Assembly (NCBI GenBank): GCA_024231375.1
Contig: JAAEQP010000511.1
Coordinates: 1-31,891, forward strand
Source: a bacterium
Lineage (GTDB): Bacteria; Hydrogenedentota; Hydrogenedentia; Hydrogenedentiales; SLHB01
DNA length: 31,891 nucleotides
Direction: 5' to 3'
Shown piece by piece: positions 7,445 to 17,322 of this stretch. A program made the position numbers and the translations under genes. The first letter of the stretch is position 1. Each line of letters starts with the position of its first letter. Below the pieces are notes generated by a model. It ran no database searches. It saw only the letters and a program-made list of their open reading frames with translations, and was not told the origin of the DNA.

Positions 7445-7474
7445 TTGACCTGTCCCGTCTCAAAAAGCAATACT
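7445..7474 (+). promoter_or_regulatory. Possible sigma70-type promoter for the oxidoreductase-DUF1080 pair
   Basis: TTGACC (7445-7450), an 18-nt spacer and AATACT (7469-7474) lie in the 315-bp gap 7311-7625. The -35 is close to consensus (TTGAC), the -10 matches 4 of 6. It would leave a leader of about 145 nt before the ATG at 7626. Apart from this and the hairpin at 7367-7407 I see nothing else in the gap. Confidence 0.3.
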
Positions 7475-7625
7475 CATCCTCGCGTGCGTTGCCTGGGACG
7501 AATCCGGGGGATTCCGGTCCGTACGATTGAAGAATCCCCTACCCGGCTGCCGCGAGAATCACATTCCAGAGAAGAGCGGTATCTGTTCCGTGCCTGGAAG
7601 CGGGACCGCTGAAGGGGAATTTGCC

Positions 7626-8897
7626 ATGAAAGTGAAGGCATCGATTACACGGCGCGATTTCCTGCGCCGGACCGGCGTGGCGTTCGCGGGCGTTTCCGTG
7701 CTACCGCGTCACATCCTGGGTGGTGCGATGTTCACCGCCCCCAGCGAGGAACTGACCCGCGCCGTCGTCGGCGTAGGCGGCATGGGACGCGGACACCTCC
7801 GGTATCCGGGCGCGCGCCTGCTCGCGGTCTGCAACGTGGACCAAGGCCATCTCAACCAGGCCTTGGGCATGGTCGATAAGGAAGTCAAAGGCTACAAGGA
7901 CTTCCGGGAAGTGCTTGACCGTGACGATATCGACATCGTACACGTTCCTACCCCGCCCCATTGGCATGCCCTGATTTCGATTGCCGCCGCCGAGGCGGGC
8001 AAGGATGTATGGTGCGAAAAGCCCATGAGCCGCACCATCGGCGAGGGCAAGAAGGTGGTCGAAGCCGTGCAACGGAACGGCCGCATCTTCCGCCTCAACA
8101 CGTGGTTCCGGTTCCAGTCGGGCTTCTACGGATTCGGCACCACAGTCGCGCCCATCAAGAAGCTGGTCGACAGTGGCATGCTGGGATGGCCGCTGAAGGT
8201 GACGGTCGGCGGCACGACGGGCTTCAACTGGAAATTCAACTGGAGTGGCAAGCCCAACCTCAGACCCGAGCCCGTGCCGGATGGCCTGGATTACGACATG
8301 TGGCTTGGGCCGGCGCCCTACAAACCCTACAACCCCCACCGCGTGCATGCCACGTTCCGTGGCTATTGGGACTACGACGGCGGCGGTCTGGGCGACATGG
8401 GCCAGCATTACCTGGACCCGGTGCAGTACTTCCTGGGCAAAGACAACACGAGCCCCGTCAAGGTCGAAGTCGACGCGCCTCAACAGCATCCCGACGCGGT
8501 CAGTTCCTGGCGCAAAATCCGCCTCATCTACGAGGACGGCTGCGAGATTATCCTCGACGGCGAAGGCAAGGACCATAGCGCGCCGTACATCGAGGGTCCC
8601 GACGGCAAGCTGTTCCGCGGGTTCAAGTCTGACATTCCGGACATCCAGAAGAAGCTGGCCCAGTTCCCGGACCCGGAACCCCAGGTGACGGATTTCCACG
8701 AGGCGGTCCGGAGCCGGACCAAGTTCGCGCTGAACGAAGAAAACGGGCACCGGTCGTGTACCCTGATTAACCTCGGAAAAATCGCGGTGCGATTGGGCCG
8801 GGACCTCCGATTCGACCCGGTCAAGCAGGTGTTTGTCGGCGACGAAGGCGCAAACCGGTTGATCGATCAGCCTATGCGCGGGCCGTGGCATCTGTAG
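7626..8897 (+). CDS. Tat-exported Gfo/Idh/MocA-family oxidoreductase
   Basis: A 423-residue NAD(P)-dependent sugar oxidoreductase. A Tat signal (TRRDFLRRTG, residues 8-17) is followed by a Rossmann fold starting VVGVGGMGRGH (47-57), the family motif EKP at 131-133 (WCEKPM) and GDMGQH at 256-261 in the C-terminal alpha/beta domain. The ATG at 7626 follows AAGGGGA by about 8 nt, and the 33 codons open upstream are not supported. Length is normal for the exported members of this family. The HEAT-DUF1080 lipoprotein starts 67 bp downstream, so the two are probably an operon. Family members oxidise sugars at a ring hydroxyl, some giving 3-keto glycosides; that step here is inference. Confidence 0.93.
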   Translation: MKVKASITRRDFLRRTGVAFAGVSVLPRHILGGAMFTAPSEELTRAVVGVGGMGRGHLRYPGARLLAVCNVDQGHLNQALGMVDKEVKGYKDFREVLDRDDIDIVHVPTPPHWHALISIAAAEAGKDVWCEKPMSRTIGEGKKVVEAVQRNGRIFRLNTWFRFQSGFYGFGTTVAPIKKLVDSGMLGWPLKVTVGGTTGFNWKFNWSGKPNLRPEPVPDGLDYDMWLGPAPYKPYNPHRVHATFRGYWDYDGGGLGDMGQHYLDPVQYFLGKDNTSPVKVEVDAPQQHPDAVSSWRKIRLIYEDGCEIILDGEGKDHSAPYIEGPDGKLFRGFKSDIPDIQKKLAQFPDPEPQVTDFHEAVRSRTKFALNEENGHRSCTLINLGKIAVRLGRDLRFDPVKQVFVGDEGANRLIDQPMRGPWHL

Positions 8898-8964
8898 TCC
8901 ATGAAGGTGGACCACCTTGGACAGGAACATGCGGCTGAAGCCGCTTGATGTAGAGGAAAACACC

Positions 8965-11724
8965 ATGAAACGTCACAATCTCAAAGCAGCGCTTCGAGCC
9001 GTCGTCGCGCTCGGCATGACGGTCGCCCTGGCGTCGTGTGCGGCACTTGGTGCTAAGGACCAAGTCACACGCCCCGCCGATGAACTCCTGGCGGCCATGC
9101 CCGCTCAGTCCACGACGGACGGCGCGGCGGCATTCGACGAGATGCTTCGGATGGGGCCTGCGGGCCTGGCCGACATATGCAACCGCTTGGTGCCGCCGGG
9201 CACGGGCGACGACACCCAAGCGCGGAACGCCCTTAGCGGTCTCGCCAAGCATGTGTCGCAGAACGGAATAGAGTCGCAACGCCGGCTCTTGGCCGACGTC
9301 GTGATGAAGGCGCTGGACGCGTCGTCGAACGATGAAGTGAAGGCCTTTCTCATTCGGCAGTTGCAGGTCATTGGTAAGGACGAGTGCATTGCGCCGCTTA
9401 GCGCGTACCTGGGCGATGTCCGTCTATCCGAACCCGCCACGCAGGCCCTGCTCGCCATCGGGTCGAAGTCGGCTGCCGAAGCGATCGCCGCGGCCCTGCC
9501 CGCTCCGACGGACGCGCAACGCGTGACCATCGTGAAAGCACTTGGGGAGCTTCGCTACGCCGATGCCCTGGACCAACTACTTGAGTACGCAGCGTCGAAC
9601 AACACCATGCTGCGCCGCACAGCCCTGTTCGCAGTCGCCAATATCGGCGACGCGAAAGCAACGGACGTGATCGCCAAGGCCACGAAGGCCGAAGGGAGCT
9701 ACGAACAATCGGTGGCCACGTCGGCCTATGTGCTGTTCGCGCAACGGCTCGCCGAATCGGGCCAGAAGAAGCAGTGCCGCGCCATCTGCGACGAGTTGAT
9801 TGCCAACCGCGCGGAAGAGCCCCAAGTCTACGCGGCCGCATTGACGACGCTTGTCGACGCGTTTGGCAAAGGCGCGCTGGACGACCTGCTTGCGGCGATG
9901 GACACGCCCTGCAACGAAGTGCGTGGCCATGCGCTCCTACAAGCGCCGCGGATAGAGGGCAAGGTCGCGACGAATGCCTGGGTAGACTGCCTCGACAAGG
10001 CCGCGCCCAAGGTGAAAACCGACATCATCCGCATGCTGGGCGACCGTGGAGATAGGTCAGCACTGCCCGCGCTGCTTGCAGCCCTGAAGTCCGACAACGC
10101 GGCCGTCCGCTCGGCGGCCATTAACGCATCTGCCAAGTTGGGCGGTGAAGACGCCGTCCCGGCGCTACTCGACCTGCTGACGTTGACTGAAGACGAGGCG
10201 GTCATCAAGACGACGAAGGCCGCTATCCTACGCATCGGTGGTGACACCGTGATGCCTAACATCGCGGCAGCTCTTCCGAAAGTCACCGCGCCTGCGCGCA
10301 AAGCCCTGCTCGAGATTCTCGCGGCGCGCTACGCCACCGGTGAGGCAGAAGCCGTGTTCTCGTGCGCGACTGACCCCGACGAGGCCGTCCGCGTCGCCGC
10401 GCTCAAGGCACTACCGAACGTGGCCGACCCGAAGGACCTGCCCCGCGTGGTGGACCTGGCTATCGCCGCGAAATCGGACGGCGAACGCGGCCAGGCCGAG
10501 AAGGCCGTGGTCGCACTCGCGAACCAGCTTCCCGATGACGCCAACCGGGCCGCACCGGTACTGGCGAAGCTTGATGGCGTTGCCGGTGCCTCCCGCGCAT
10601 CGCTCTTGAAGACGCTGTCGGGCATCGGCGGCGCGGACGCGTTGGCGGCCGTGGTAGCGGACACCAAGTCCGGCGACGCTGTGGTGAAAGACGCAGCGAT
10701 TCGTTCGTTGGCCAATTGGCCGACGGCGCATGCCGCGCCCGAACTTCTGGCCATCTCACAAGGCGACGGCGAGGTCATTCACCAAGTCCTTTCGCTGCAG
10801 GGCTACATCCGCTTGGCGGGTGCTGCCGACTTCGACGCGACCCAGAAGCAGTGGATGTACCAGCACGCGCTTCAGGCCGCGAAACGGCCCGAAGAGAAGA
10901 AGGCGGCCTTGGCCGGATTGTCCGAAATCCGCACCGTGGACGCTCTGGAAGTCGTCGGCCGGTACCTGGACGACGCGGAGCTGAAGGCGGAAGCAGCCTT
11001 GGCTGCGGTGAAGATCGCGTGCCCGCGTGACGATAAGGACAAGGGACTGCTCGACCCGGGCGCGGTGCCCGTGCTTGAACGGGTCGCGGCTTCGGCGGAA
11101 GACGAGAACCTGCGCAAGAAGGCTGCCGCACACCTTCCCAAGGCAGCGGCCGCTGTTGAGGAAGGCTTCGTGACCCTGTTCAACGGCAAGGATCTGACCG
11201 GCTGGGTAGGCGACACGAAGGGCTACATTGCCGAGAACGGCGAACTCGTGTGCAAACCGGGCGGCAACCTGTATACGGCCAAGGAATACGGCGACTTTGT
11301 CTTCCGGTTCGAGTTCAAGTTCACGCCGGGCGCCAACAACGGGTTGTGCGTGCGCGGTCCCATTGGCGGCGGCGCGTACAACGGCATGGAACTCCAGATT
11401 CTGGAGAACACGGCCGAGAAATACGCCAAGCTGCAACCCTACCAGTACCATGGCTCCATCTACGGGATCGTTGCCGCGAAGCGGGGGCATCTGAAGCCGG
11501 TGGGTGAGTGGAACAGACAAGAAGTCATTGCCAAAGGCCGACAGATCACGGTGAAACTGAACGGTACGGTCATCGTGGACGCCGATCTGGACGAAGCCAG
11601 CACCCCGAAGACCGCGGACGGCAAGGAGCACAAGGGCCTTGACCGCGCCAAGGGGCACCTTGGGTTCCTCGGCCACGGGGACCTGCTCTGGTTCCGCAAC
11701 ATCCGAATCAAGGAACTGGACTAA
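8965..11724 (+). CDS. HEAT-repeat lipoprotein with C-terminal DUF1080 (3-keto-disaccharide hydrolase-type) domain
   Basis: A 919-residue lipoprotein. The signal ends in lipobox LASC (22-25), so C25 is likely lipidated. Residues about 60-725 are a long series of HEAT/armadillo-like helical repeats, with recurring Ala/Leu-rich pairs such as LPALLAALKSDNAAVRSAA split across helices. Residues about 732-919 are a DUF1080 domain (PF06439): FVTLFNGKDLTGW at its start, then GANNGLCVRGP, GMELQILEN and WFRNIRIKEL at the end. DUF1080 proteins are a concanavalin-like fold and some hydrolyse 3-keto disaccharides. The HEAT array is probably a scaffold. The ATG at 8965 has GAGG upstream; a TTG at 8917 is less likely. 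It ends at the 11754-11784 terminator. Confidence 0.92.
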   Translation: MKRHNLKAALRAVVALGMTVALASCAALGAKDQVTRPADELLAAMPAQSTTDGAAAFDEMLRMGPAGLADICNRLVPPGTGDDTQARNALSGLAKHVSQNGIESQRRLLADVVMKALDASSNDEVKAFLIRQLQVIGKDECIAPLSAYLGDVRLSEPATQALLAIGSKSAAEAIAAALPAPTDAQRVTIVKALGELRYADALDQLLEYAASNNTMLRRTALFAVANIGDAKATDVIAKATKAEGSYEQSVATSAYVLFAQRLAESGQKKQCRAICDELIANRAEEPQVYAAALTTLVDAFGKGALDDLLAAMDTPCNEVRGHALLQAPRIEGKVATNAWVDCLDKAAPKVKTDIIRMLGDRGDRSALPALLAALKSDNAAVRSAAINASAKLGGEDAVPALLDLLTLTEDEAVIKTTKAAILRIGGDTVMPNIAAALPKVTAPARKALLEILAARYATGEAEAVFSCATDPDEAVRVAALKALPNVADPKDLPRVVDLAIAAKSDGERGQAEKAVVALANQLPDDANRAAPVLAKLDGVAGASRASLLKTLSGIGGADALAAVVADTKSGDAVVKDAAIRSLANWPTAHAAPELLAISQGDGEVIHQVLSLQGYIRLAGAADFDATQKQWMYQHALQAAKRPEEKKAALAGLSEIRTVDALEVVGRYLDDAELKAEAALAAVKIACPRDDKDKGLLDPGAVPVLERVAASAEDENLRKKAAAHLPKAAAAVEEGFVTLFNGKDLTGWVGDTKGYIAENGELVCKPGGNLYTAKEYGDFVFRFEFKFTPGANNGLCVRGPIGGGAYNGMELQILENTAEKYAKLQPYQYHGSIYGIVAAKRGHLKPVGEWNRQEVIAKGRQITVKLNGTVIVDADLDEASTPKTADGKEHKGLDRAKGHLGFLGHGDLLWFRNIRIKELD

Positions 11725-11753
11725 CAGTCCAGTCCTGACGACTGAATGAAACA

Positions 11754-11784
11754 CGCCCGGGACGCCACGTCGGCGTCCCGGGCG
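11754..11784. terminator. Bidirectional rho-independent-type terminator
   Basis: A perfect 13-bp stem, CGCCCGGGACGCC (11754-11766) with GGCGTCCCGGGCG (11772-11784), and loop ACGTC. On the plus strand TTTCGTGTTTGT follows; on the minus strand the complement of GAATGAAACA gives TGTTTCATTC. It sits between two genes that end towards each other (11724 and 11806), so it can serve both. Confidence 0.9.
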
Positions 11785-11805
11785 TTTCGTGTTTGTATTC
11801 GCCAG

Positions 11806-14283
11806 CTATTCGGTCGTGTTCCGAAGACTGGCCACATGGAACCGGTGTACGGGCAGCGGCATTTCGGAATCAGCCCCTCTCATGCTCTTCCAGACGATTT
11901 CGTTGAGTGCGAACATGGGTGCGCGGTCGTACGTCGACAGGTCCATTTCCAGAGATTCCTGGGCACCCCACGCCGTCTTCTGGTTCAGTTCCATGATGTC
12001 CACCTTGGGCTCCACGCACGTGTAGGGAGTTACATCCGGTGTGTCCCCCAGCGCCGCGTACATCGGCAGGGCGGCGGCATCGAACTGACTCATGGGCGGC
12101 AACCCCAGCAGGAGTTCCATGGTGCGCAACATGGAACAGGTGGTGTAGAAGGTGCTGTCGACCGTGCCGCGGTGGGAGTACGGGCTGACCACGAGGCCCA
12201 CGGTACGTCGTGCATCGACGTGGTCGGGCCCATCCTGGGCATCGTCCTCGATCACGAACACGGCCGTCTCAGGCCAGTAGTTGCTATGGCTCACCCGGTC
12301 CACGATCATGCCCAGAGCGTAATCGTTACTCGCCACGCAGGCGCCCGGCGTTGGTTTGCCGGGAGTCCCACCGTGCGTATGATCTTCCGGCAGGGCCAGA
12401 ACGATGAATCGTGGCAACCGTCTGTTCGCATCGGGATGGTCGAAGTGTTTGTCGTATTCGTCGAACTCCTTGATGAACTCAGCCGCGTTTTCGAAATCCC
12501 GTGCGCCCCAAGAGAGGTAATTGGGCGCAACATGACCGTGAAGGGCGCCCAACCGGTCGTCTTTCGGTACCATCGAACCACCGTCGCTCTGTCGCCGCGC
12601 GAATTCGCCATAACTCCGATAGGTAATCCCTTTGCGCTCACACTGGTCCCAGATGTAGCCGGATGACGGGACAATCGCCAACGAAGGCGGCGCTGCACTC
12701 TTGCCGCCGTAGGATGCGGGCCAGTACTTCTCGATGAAGTCCGTGGCGTACGCCGCGTTCGACCACTGGTGGCCGTCCCAACTCACTTCCGCATCGCAAT
12801 AGAGGTTGTCGAAGAGCACGTATTCCTCAGCCAAGGCGTGGTGATTTGGTGTGATGTCGCGACCGAACAGGCAGAGACGCGGATCGCCGTTCCCTTGAGG
12901 GAGATCGCCGAACACCTGGTCGTAGGTTCGGTTCTCTTTCAGGATGTAGATCACGTGCTTGATAGGCGACTCCCCTCCCACCTTCGACGGAACCGCCGAA
13001 GGCGTGGGGCTCGCCGGCGCCTGGGCCAGAAGCTCGTCGTTGTAGGGGCAGTTGGCATACGCTTGCCGCGTGAGAGCGCGAAGTTTGCGCCGGTTTCTGG
13101 GGATATCCACGATGTTGATGCTGCCCTTCATCAGGCTCTTGACCGTGCCGCGCCCTTCTTCCCCTTTGGGCAATCTGCTGTGCGGTCCCCGGATATTCGA
13201 GTAGGACCCACTCCCCTTTGCATTACCGATGTACAGTTTCTTGTCATTGGCCGAGACAGCCACGGCCGACGGATACCATCCTGCTGGGATAAATCCGAGC
13301 GCCGAGGATTCGTCTTCGTCCTCCACTTCGATGACGCAGACATTGTTGTTGTCCGCGTTCGCGACATACAACGTCTCTTGATCCTCGTCAAGGGCGAGGG
13401 CGTTGGGTGTAGACCCCTCTGGCGCGGCTTGGTGCATGGACGTCACAATCGTCTGAACGGCCCGGTTCTTCTTGGTATCAATGACTACGACCGTGTTGTC
13501 ATTGGAGCAACAAACGAACAACCGTCCATCTCGCGCCAGAACCATGTCGTTCGGGTTGTCGCCGACCGCGATCGTTGCGACCGCAGTCTCCGACTCCGTA
13601 TCAATCACGCTCACCGAATCGCTTCCCCAGTTCGAGCAATACAAGGTCGCGCCGTCCGGCGAAATCGCCAGAGCATACGGCTCCTGTTCCGCGGCAATCC
13701 GGTTAACCGGAGTCCCTGTGGAGAGAGCAAACACGGTGACCGTGTTCGACGTTCGGTTGGCGGCGTACAGGAGCGGCTTCTTGGGATGATGCGCAAGACC
13801 GGCCCAGAAGATCCGGTTCGGGGCCGCCTCTTCATCGGTCATGGTTGAGAGAGGCTCGTCAGTCAACCGGCCGTTCTCATACCCGAACGCGTAGATGGGA
13901 GCCCGAATGCCCTTCTTAGACTTGTTGTTTGCTCCGGACACGTACAGGCGGGCGCCGTCAGGGCTCCACGCGAGCCCATACCATGCCGTAGGCAGCGGGA
14001 TTCGCTGCACGTCCTCGTCTGTCTTCGTGTCGATAACGACCAAACCGTGGGGGTTGTAACCGCCATGTACGGCAACAACGGATCGCCCGTCGGGTGCGGG
14101 CGTCATCTGAAGAAGGAGGTCTTCGGTCGCGATGGTCTTGCCGACGGGAGTGATTCGCCAGCCGTTCGGGAGAAGGTACCCGTCCTCCACGGGACCAGGC
14201 CACGCCGACGCATCCACCTGGGCGTCCGAAGTCAACGGCAGACAGACCAACGCCATTACCCACAACCATCCTGTCCGTTTCAT
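11806..14283 (-). CDS. Secreted YVTN beta-propeller / phosphoesterase fusion, paralogue 1
   Basis: An 825-residue exported protein, the annotated type 'bifunctional YncE family protein/alkaline phosphatase family protein'. A Sec signal (1-22, ending SDAQ) precedes a seven-bladed YVTN-like propeller (about 30-420; blades with LYVSGANN, LYCSNWGSDSVSV, LYVANADNNNVCV) and a PF04185-type phosphoesterase domain (about 440-800). Likely catalytic and metal motifs are intact: KENRTYDQVFG with E450 and N451, TPNHHALAE, LPEDHTHGG, VIEDDAQDGPDHVDARRT. PF04185 includes phospholipase C and acid phosphatases. GGGAGG lies 10 nt before the ATG. It follows paralogue 2 by 59 bp and is likely co-transcribed. The substrate is unknown. 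Confidence 0.93.
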   Translation of the reverse strand: MKRTGWLWVMALVCLPLTSDAQVDASAWPGPVEDGYLLPNGWRITPVGKTIATEDLLLQMTPAPDGRSVVAVHGGYNPHGLVVIDTKTDEDVQRIPLPTAWYGLAWSPDGARLYVSGANNKSKKGIRAPIYAFGYENGRLTDEPLSTMTDEEAAPNRIFWAGLAHHPKKPLLYAANRTSNTVTVFALSTGTPVNRIAAEQEPYALAISPDGATLYCSNWGSDSVSVIDTESETAVATIAVGDNPNDMVLARDGRLFVCCSNDNTVVVIDTKKNRAVQTIVTSMHQAAPEGSTPNALALDEDQETLYVANADNNNVCVIEVEDEDESSALGFIPAGWYPSAVAVSANDKKLYIGNAKGSGSYSNIRGPHSRLPKGEEGRGTVKSLMKGSINIVDIPRNRRKLRALTRQAYANCPYNDELLAQAPASPTPSAVPSKVGGESPIKHVIYILKENRTYDQVFGDLPQGNGDPRLCLFGRDITPNHHALAEEYVLFDNLYCDAEVSWDGHQWSNAAYATDFIEKYWPASYGGKSAAPPSLAIVPSSGYIWDQCERKGITYRSYGEFARRQSDGGSMVPKDDRLGALHGHVAPNYLSWGARDFENAAEFIKEFDEYDKHFDHPDANRRLPRFIVLALPEDHTHGGTPGKPTPGACVASNDYALGMIVDRVSHSNYWPETAVFVIEDDAQDGPDHVDARRTVGLVVSPYSHRGTVDSTFYTTCSMLRTMELLLGLPPMSQFDAAALPMYAALGDTPDVTPYTCVEPKVDIMELNQKTAWGAQESLEMDLSTYDRAPMFALNEIVWKSMRGADSEMPLPVHRFHVASLRNTTE

Positions 14284-14342
14284 GAGAACAACACCTCCCG
14301 TTTATTGCGCGTCAGCTCCCACCGCCGACGATAGGTTCAGCC

Positions 14343-17117
14343 CTATTTCCGTGCCTCGTGACCTTTCTTGCCACTGTGCCCATAGTCATCCGAATCCAGG
14401 AACTCCTGGTTGTCCAGCGGAACGAACTCGTTCAACTGCTCCCACTTGAACTCGCGATCATAGGGGTCGAAGGCCTTCTGAGGATCGAAGATCTCCTCGT
14501 TCACGGGCAGAGCACTGTAAGGTTCTGCATTCTCGGGGTTGACCGTGAACATATCGGCCAAGTCCGTCGAGAAGGCGTCGTATTGATTCAATGGTGGAAG
14601 CCCATGCATCAGAAACGCCGACTTCAGGATGCTTCCGAAGCTCGCATGGGTGTGGGACACGTAATCCTTCCGCGCATAAGGGCTGATCACCATGCAGATC
14701 GAGCGGTGCGCGTCCACGGTGTCGCGGTATCCCTGGGCATCATCTTCGGTCACGAAGATAACCGTCTCCTCCCACCAGGGACTGTGGCTCATCAATTCGA
14801 CCAGTCGTCCGAGGGCCAAGTCGTTATCGCTCATGTACGATCCCCAGAAGGGATACCCGTCGTCGGGGCGCTCGCCTGCCCCATGGTCGTTGGGCAACAT
14901 AATGGTGATCACGTCGGGGAAGGGCTCTTTGCCCGAGACCCATTTCTCCCGCATCTCTTCCTCGAACATGTCCATACGGAACTGGTCTGGAATGTTCGTG
15001 TTGTAGGTGGCGAATTTCCGAGAGGTGTTGTCGAACAGCGGCTTGGGCATGGGATAGTTGATGGTCAACCGGATACCCGTGTGCTTGAACTCCTGTTCTT
15101 CCTTCTGCGGTTTGAACTCAAACCCCAACCCGAAATTGAAGAAACTCGTTCCGTTTCGTTCGAAATGCTCCCAAATCGACCCGGCCTCGTTGTAATCTTC
15201 GGGGTAGATGGCCCCGGAGGACCCGATGAAGGCATGGTTGCCAGGGCCGTCGCCTCGGGACGATTGACCGATGCGCGCTTCCATGAATTCGTTCGGATAG
15301 GTGCCCACCAGCCAGCGGTGGCCGTCCACGCTGTGGTCCGAGTCGCAGTAGAAGTTGTCGTTCACGGCGAACCGTTTCGCGAGGGCGATGTGGTTCGGCA
15401 TGAGCACCACATCCTTCACCGTCCGCGTGCCGTCCTTGTTGGTCACGTCGATGGGCCGCCCCAACCGGCACAGTTCGGCATCGCCGCGGCCCTTCGGCAG
15501 AATGCCGAAGACCTCGTCGTAGGTACGGTTCTCTTTGGTCACGTAGATGACGTGTTTGATGGGGCTTTCCCAGGCACCGGGACTGGCCGGCACGGGGTGT
15601 CCCTCAGCCCGCGCGTCGGCACGGACATCGTAGAACTCGACATTGTTCGCCACGACGCGTGCCGTGAGCGCATCCAGTTCGGCTTGCGTCTCGGGCAACG
15701 GAATCACGTTCACATACCCGCGCATGAGGCCGCCGATCCCCGTGGGATCCCCTTCTTTGTGACCAGGACCTGCGTTGGGACCCGAGCCAATGCCTTTCGC
15801 GCACGCCACGTAGAGCTTCGTGCCATCGGGCGACACGGCCAGCTTGCTGGGAAACCACGCCGTCGGGATATGGCCCAGCACCGCATGATCGCTCAAGCGG
15901 ACTACGCCGATGGCGTTCACGCCCGCTTCGGCCACGTACAGGGTCTCCTGGTCGGGCGATACGGCCAAGCCGAAGGGAATCATGCCGCGCAGCTTCTCGG
16001 CACGCGGGTCGAGGATAAGGTCGATGTCTTCCTGCCGCTTCCCGGACCGCGCATGGATCACCGTGATGCTGTCGTTGCTGCCGTTCGACACGTATACCCG
16101 CTTGCCCACGACCACCATTGAGTTGGGACTGCTGCCGCCGACGGCCGGAAAATCCTCCAGTTGCTCGCCGACCAGATGGCCCGACTTCGTGCGCTCGTCG
16201 ACCTTGGCCTTGCCGTTTCGCCCCAGTTTCACACTCCAGACCGACATGCCCTGAATGTCGTTCATGTCGCCCAGGCCTGGAACGGTCACGCCGTCGACGA
16301 CGAGTCCTTCTTCCGCCTCCTGCGAAGGAACGCCGTAGGGCGGGAAGGCCAAGCGCGCGTGGCGTCCTTCCTCGTCGCGGAAGAAGTCGTACTCGAACAT
16401 GCCCACATTGGCTACGTAGGCGCGATCTTCACGCGGGGCCAGAGCGATGCCGAAGGGATACCGGCCCACGGCAACCGAATTGACCACCTGCCGCGCGGCC
16501 ACATCGATGACCAACATGCGGAAATTCGACTGATCGACGGCGTAGATGGTCTTTCCGTCCTCCGTCAACCGGAGGTCGCCGATGTAGCCGAAACGCCAAC
16601 ACTCGTCGTCGGCTTCGTGGGCACAGTCGATCCGGTACAACTTCTCACGGGTTGCCAGGTCGAAGGCAGACACGCTCCAGTCCAGGCCACCGGCCACGTA
16701 CAGCGTTTGGTTGTCCGGCGCAATGGCAAGTCCCATGAAGGCGGCATCCAAGACCCCTTCCTCGGCGCTGCCTTCTTCCGGGATGTGATGGACCTTAGGG
16801 GAAGCAGGGTCTTCCATGTCGAGGATGGTCAACTGAGGTCCTTCGCTGCTGACGGTCACGACCCACCGACCGTCGCTGCTCATGGCGAGACCGTAGGGGT
16901 GCGGCTTCACGCGGAACATCTTCCCCATCGGCGTGATCAGCCGGCCGTTGGGAAGGATCGTGGTGCCGCTTGCGTCCAGTTCCACGTACCTTCGTCCGGC
17001 AGGAGCGTGCATCAGGTCATCCGCTTGCACAGCATGCATGGCGGCGATGGCCAACGCGAGAATTGGAAGCACAATCGAGGCGGGCTCACATCTTCTCTTC
17101 ATGGGAGAGGTCCTCAT
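14343..17117 (-). CDS. Secreted YVTN beta-propeller / phosphoesterase fusion, paralogue 2
   Basis: The largest of the three paralogues, 924 residues from this start. A Sec signal ends near HAVQA (about residue 32). The propeller spans about 40-500 and is longer than in paralogue 1, with an inserted stretch about a MNDIQG segment. The phosphoesterase domain keeps all motifs: KENRTYDEVFG (E529), MPNHIALAK, MLPNDHGAGERP, VTEDDAQGYRDTVDAHRS. Two starts are plausible: 17117 (AGGAG, spacing 7) and 17102 (GAGGA, spacing 8); the shorter one still leaves a full signal. The C-terminal tail is Lys/His/Gly-rich. It leads the minus-strand pair and diverges from paralogue 3 across a 205-bp gap. Confidence 0.93.
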   Translation of the reverse strand: MRTSPMKRRCEPASIVLPILALAIAAMHAVQADDLMHAPAGRRYVELDASGTTILPNGRLITPMGKMFRVKPHPYGLAMSSDGRWVVTVSSEGPQLTILDMEDPASPKVHHIPEEGSAEEGVLDAAFMGLAIAPDNQTLYVAGGLDWSVSAFDLATREKLYRIDCAHEADDECWRFGYIGDLRLTEDGKTIYAVDQSNFRMLVIDVAARQVVNSVAVGRYPFGIALAPREDRAYVANVGMFEYDFFRDEEGRHARLAFPPYGVPSQEAEEGLVVDGVTVPGLGDMNDIQGMSVWSVKLGRNGKAKVDERTKSGHLVGEQLEDFPAVGGSSPNSMVVVGKRVYVSNGSNDSITVIHARSGKRQEDIDLILDPRAEKLRGMIPFGLAVSPDQETLYVAEAGVNAIGVVRLSDHAVLGHIPTAWFPSKLAVSPDGTKLYVACAKGIGSGPNAGPGHKEGDPTGIGGLMRGYVNVIPLPETQAELDALTARVVANNVEFYDVRADARAEGHPVPASPGAWESPIKHVIYVTKENRTYDEVFGILPKGRGDAELCRLGRPIDVTNKDGTRTVKDVVLMPNHIALAKRFAVNDNFYCDSDHSVDGHRWLVGTYPNEFMEARIGQSSRGDGPGNHAFIGSSGAIYPEDYNEAGSIWEHFERNGTSFFNFGLGFEFKPQKEEQEFKHTGIRLTINYPMPKPLFDNTSRKFATYNTNIPDQFRMDMFEEEMREKWVSGKEPFPDVITIMLPNDHGAGERPDDGYPFWGSYMSDNDLALGRLVELMSHSPWWEETVIFVTEDDAQGYRDTVDAHRSICMVISPYARKDYVSHTHASFGSILKSAFLMHGLPPLNQYDAFSTDLADMFTVNPENAEPYSALPVNEEIFDPQKAFDPYDREFKWEQLNEFVPLDNQEFLDSDDYGHSGKKGHEARK

Positions 17118-17191
17118 TCTGAAACTCCTGCGCGGTTTCATACCGTACTCTGCCAGCATCCATGCCAGGTTAGCAAGAACACGGCATTCAG

Positions 17192-17220
17192 TTGCACCCG
17201 CTTCCGAAGCACGCTATCAT
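17192..17220 (+). promoter_or_regulatory. Possible sigma70-type promoter for paralogue 3 and the prepilin gene
   Basis: TTGCAC (17192-17197), a 17-nt spacer and TATCAT (17215-17220, 5 of 6 to TATAAT) lie in the divergent gap 17118-17322, about 100 nt before the ATG at 17323. I see no equally good promoter on the minus strand for paralogue 2. Confidence 0.45.
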
Positions 17221-17322
17221 CGCACAAAACGGCGGAATGGCTGGGATGCTCGGAACGTTTGGACATCCAGTCAACATCCATGCGGCCAAACCGATTCCGC
17301 GTGCCACCATCGGGAGGATTCC

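Noticed and set aside
14358..16121. Plus-strand frame of 587 codons opposite paralogue 2
   Set aside because: Same reason: it shadows a protein with intact phosphoesterase motifs and has no domain of its own.
16933..17322. N-terminal extension of paralogue 3
   Set aside because: It would run antisense into paralogue 2 and lacks a ribosome site, whereas the ATG at 17323 has GGGAGGA and a lipoprotein signal directly after it.
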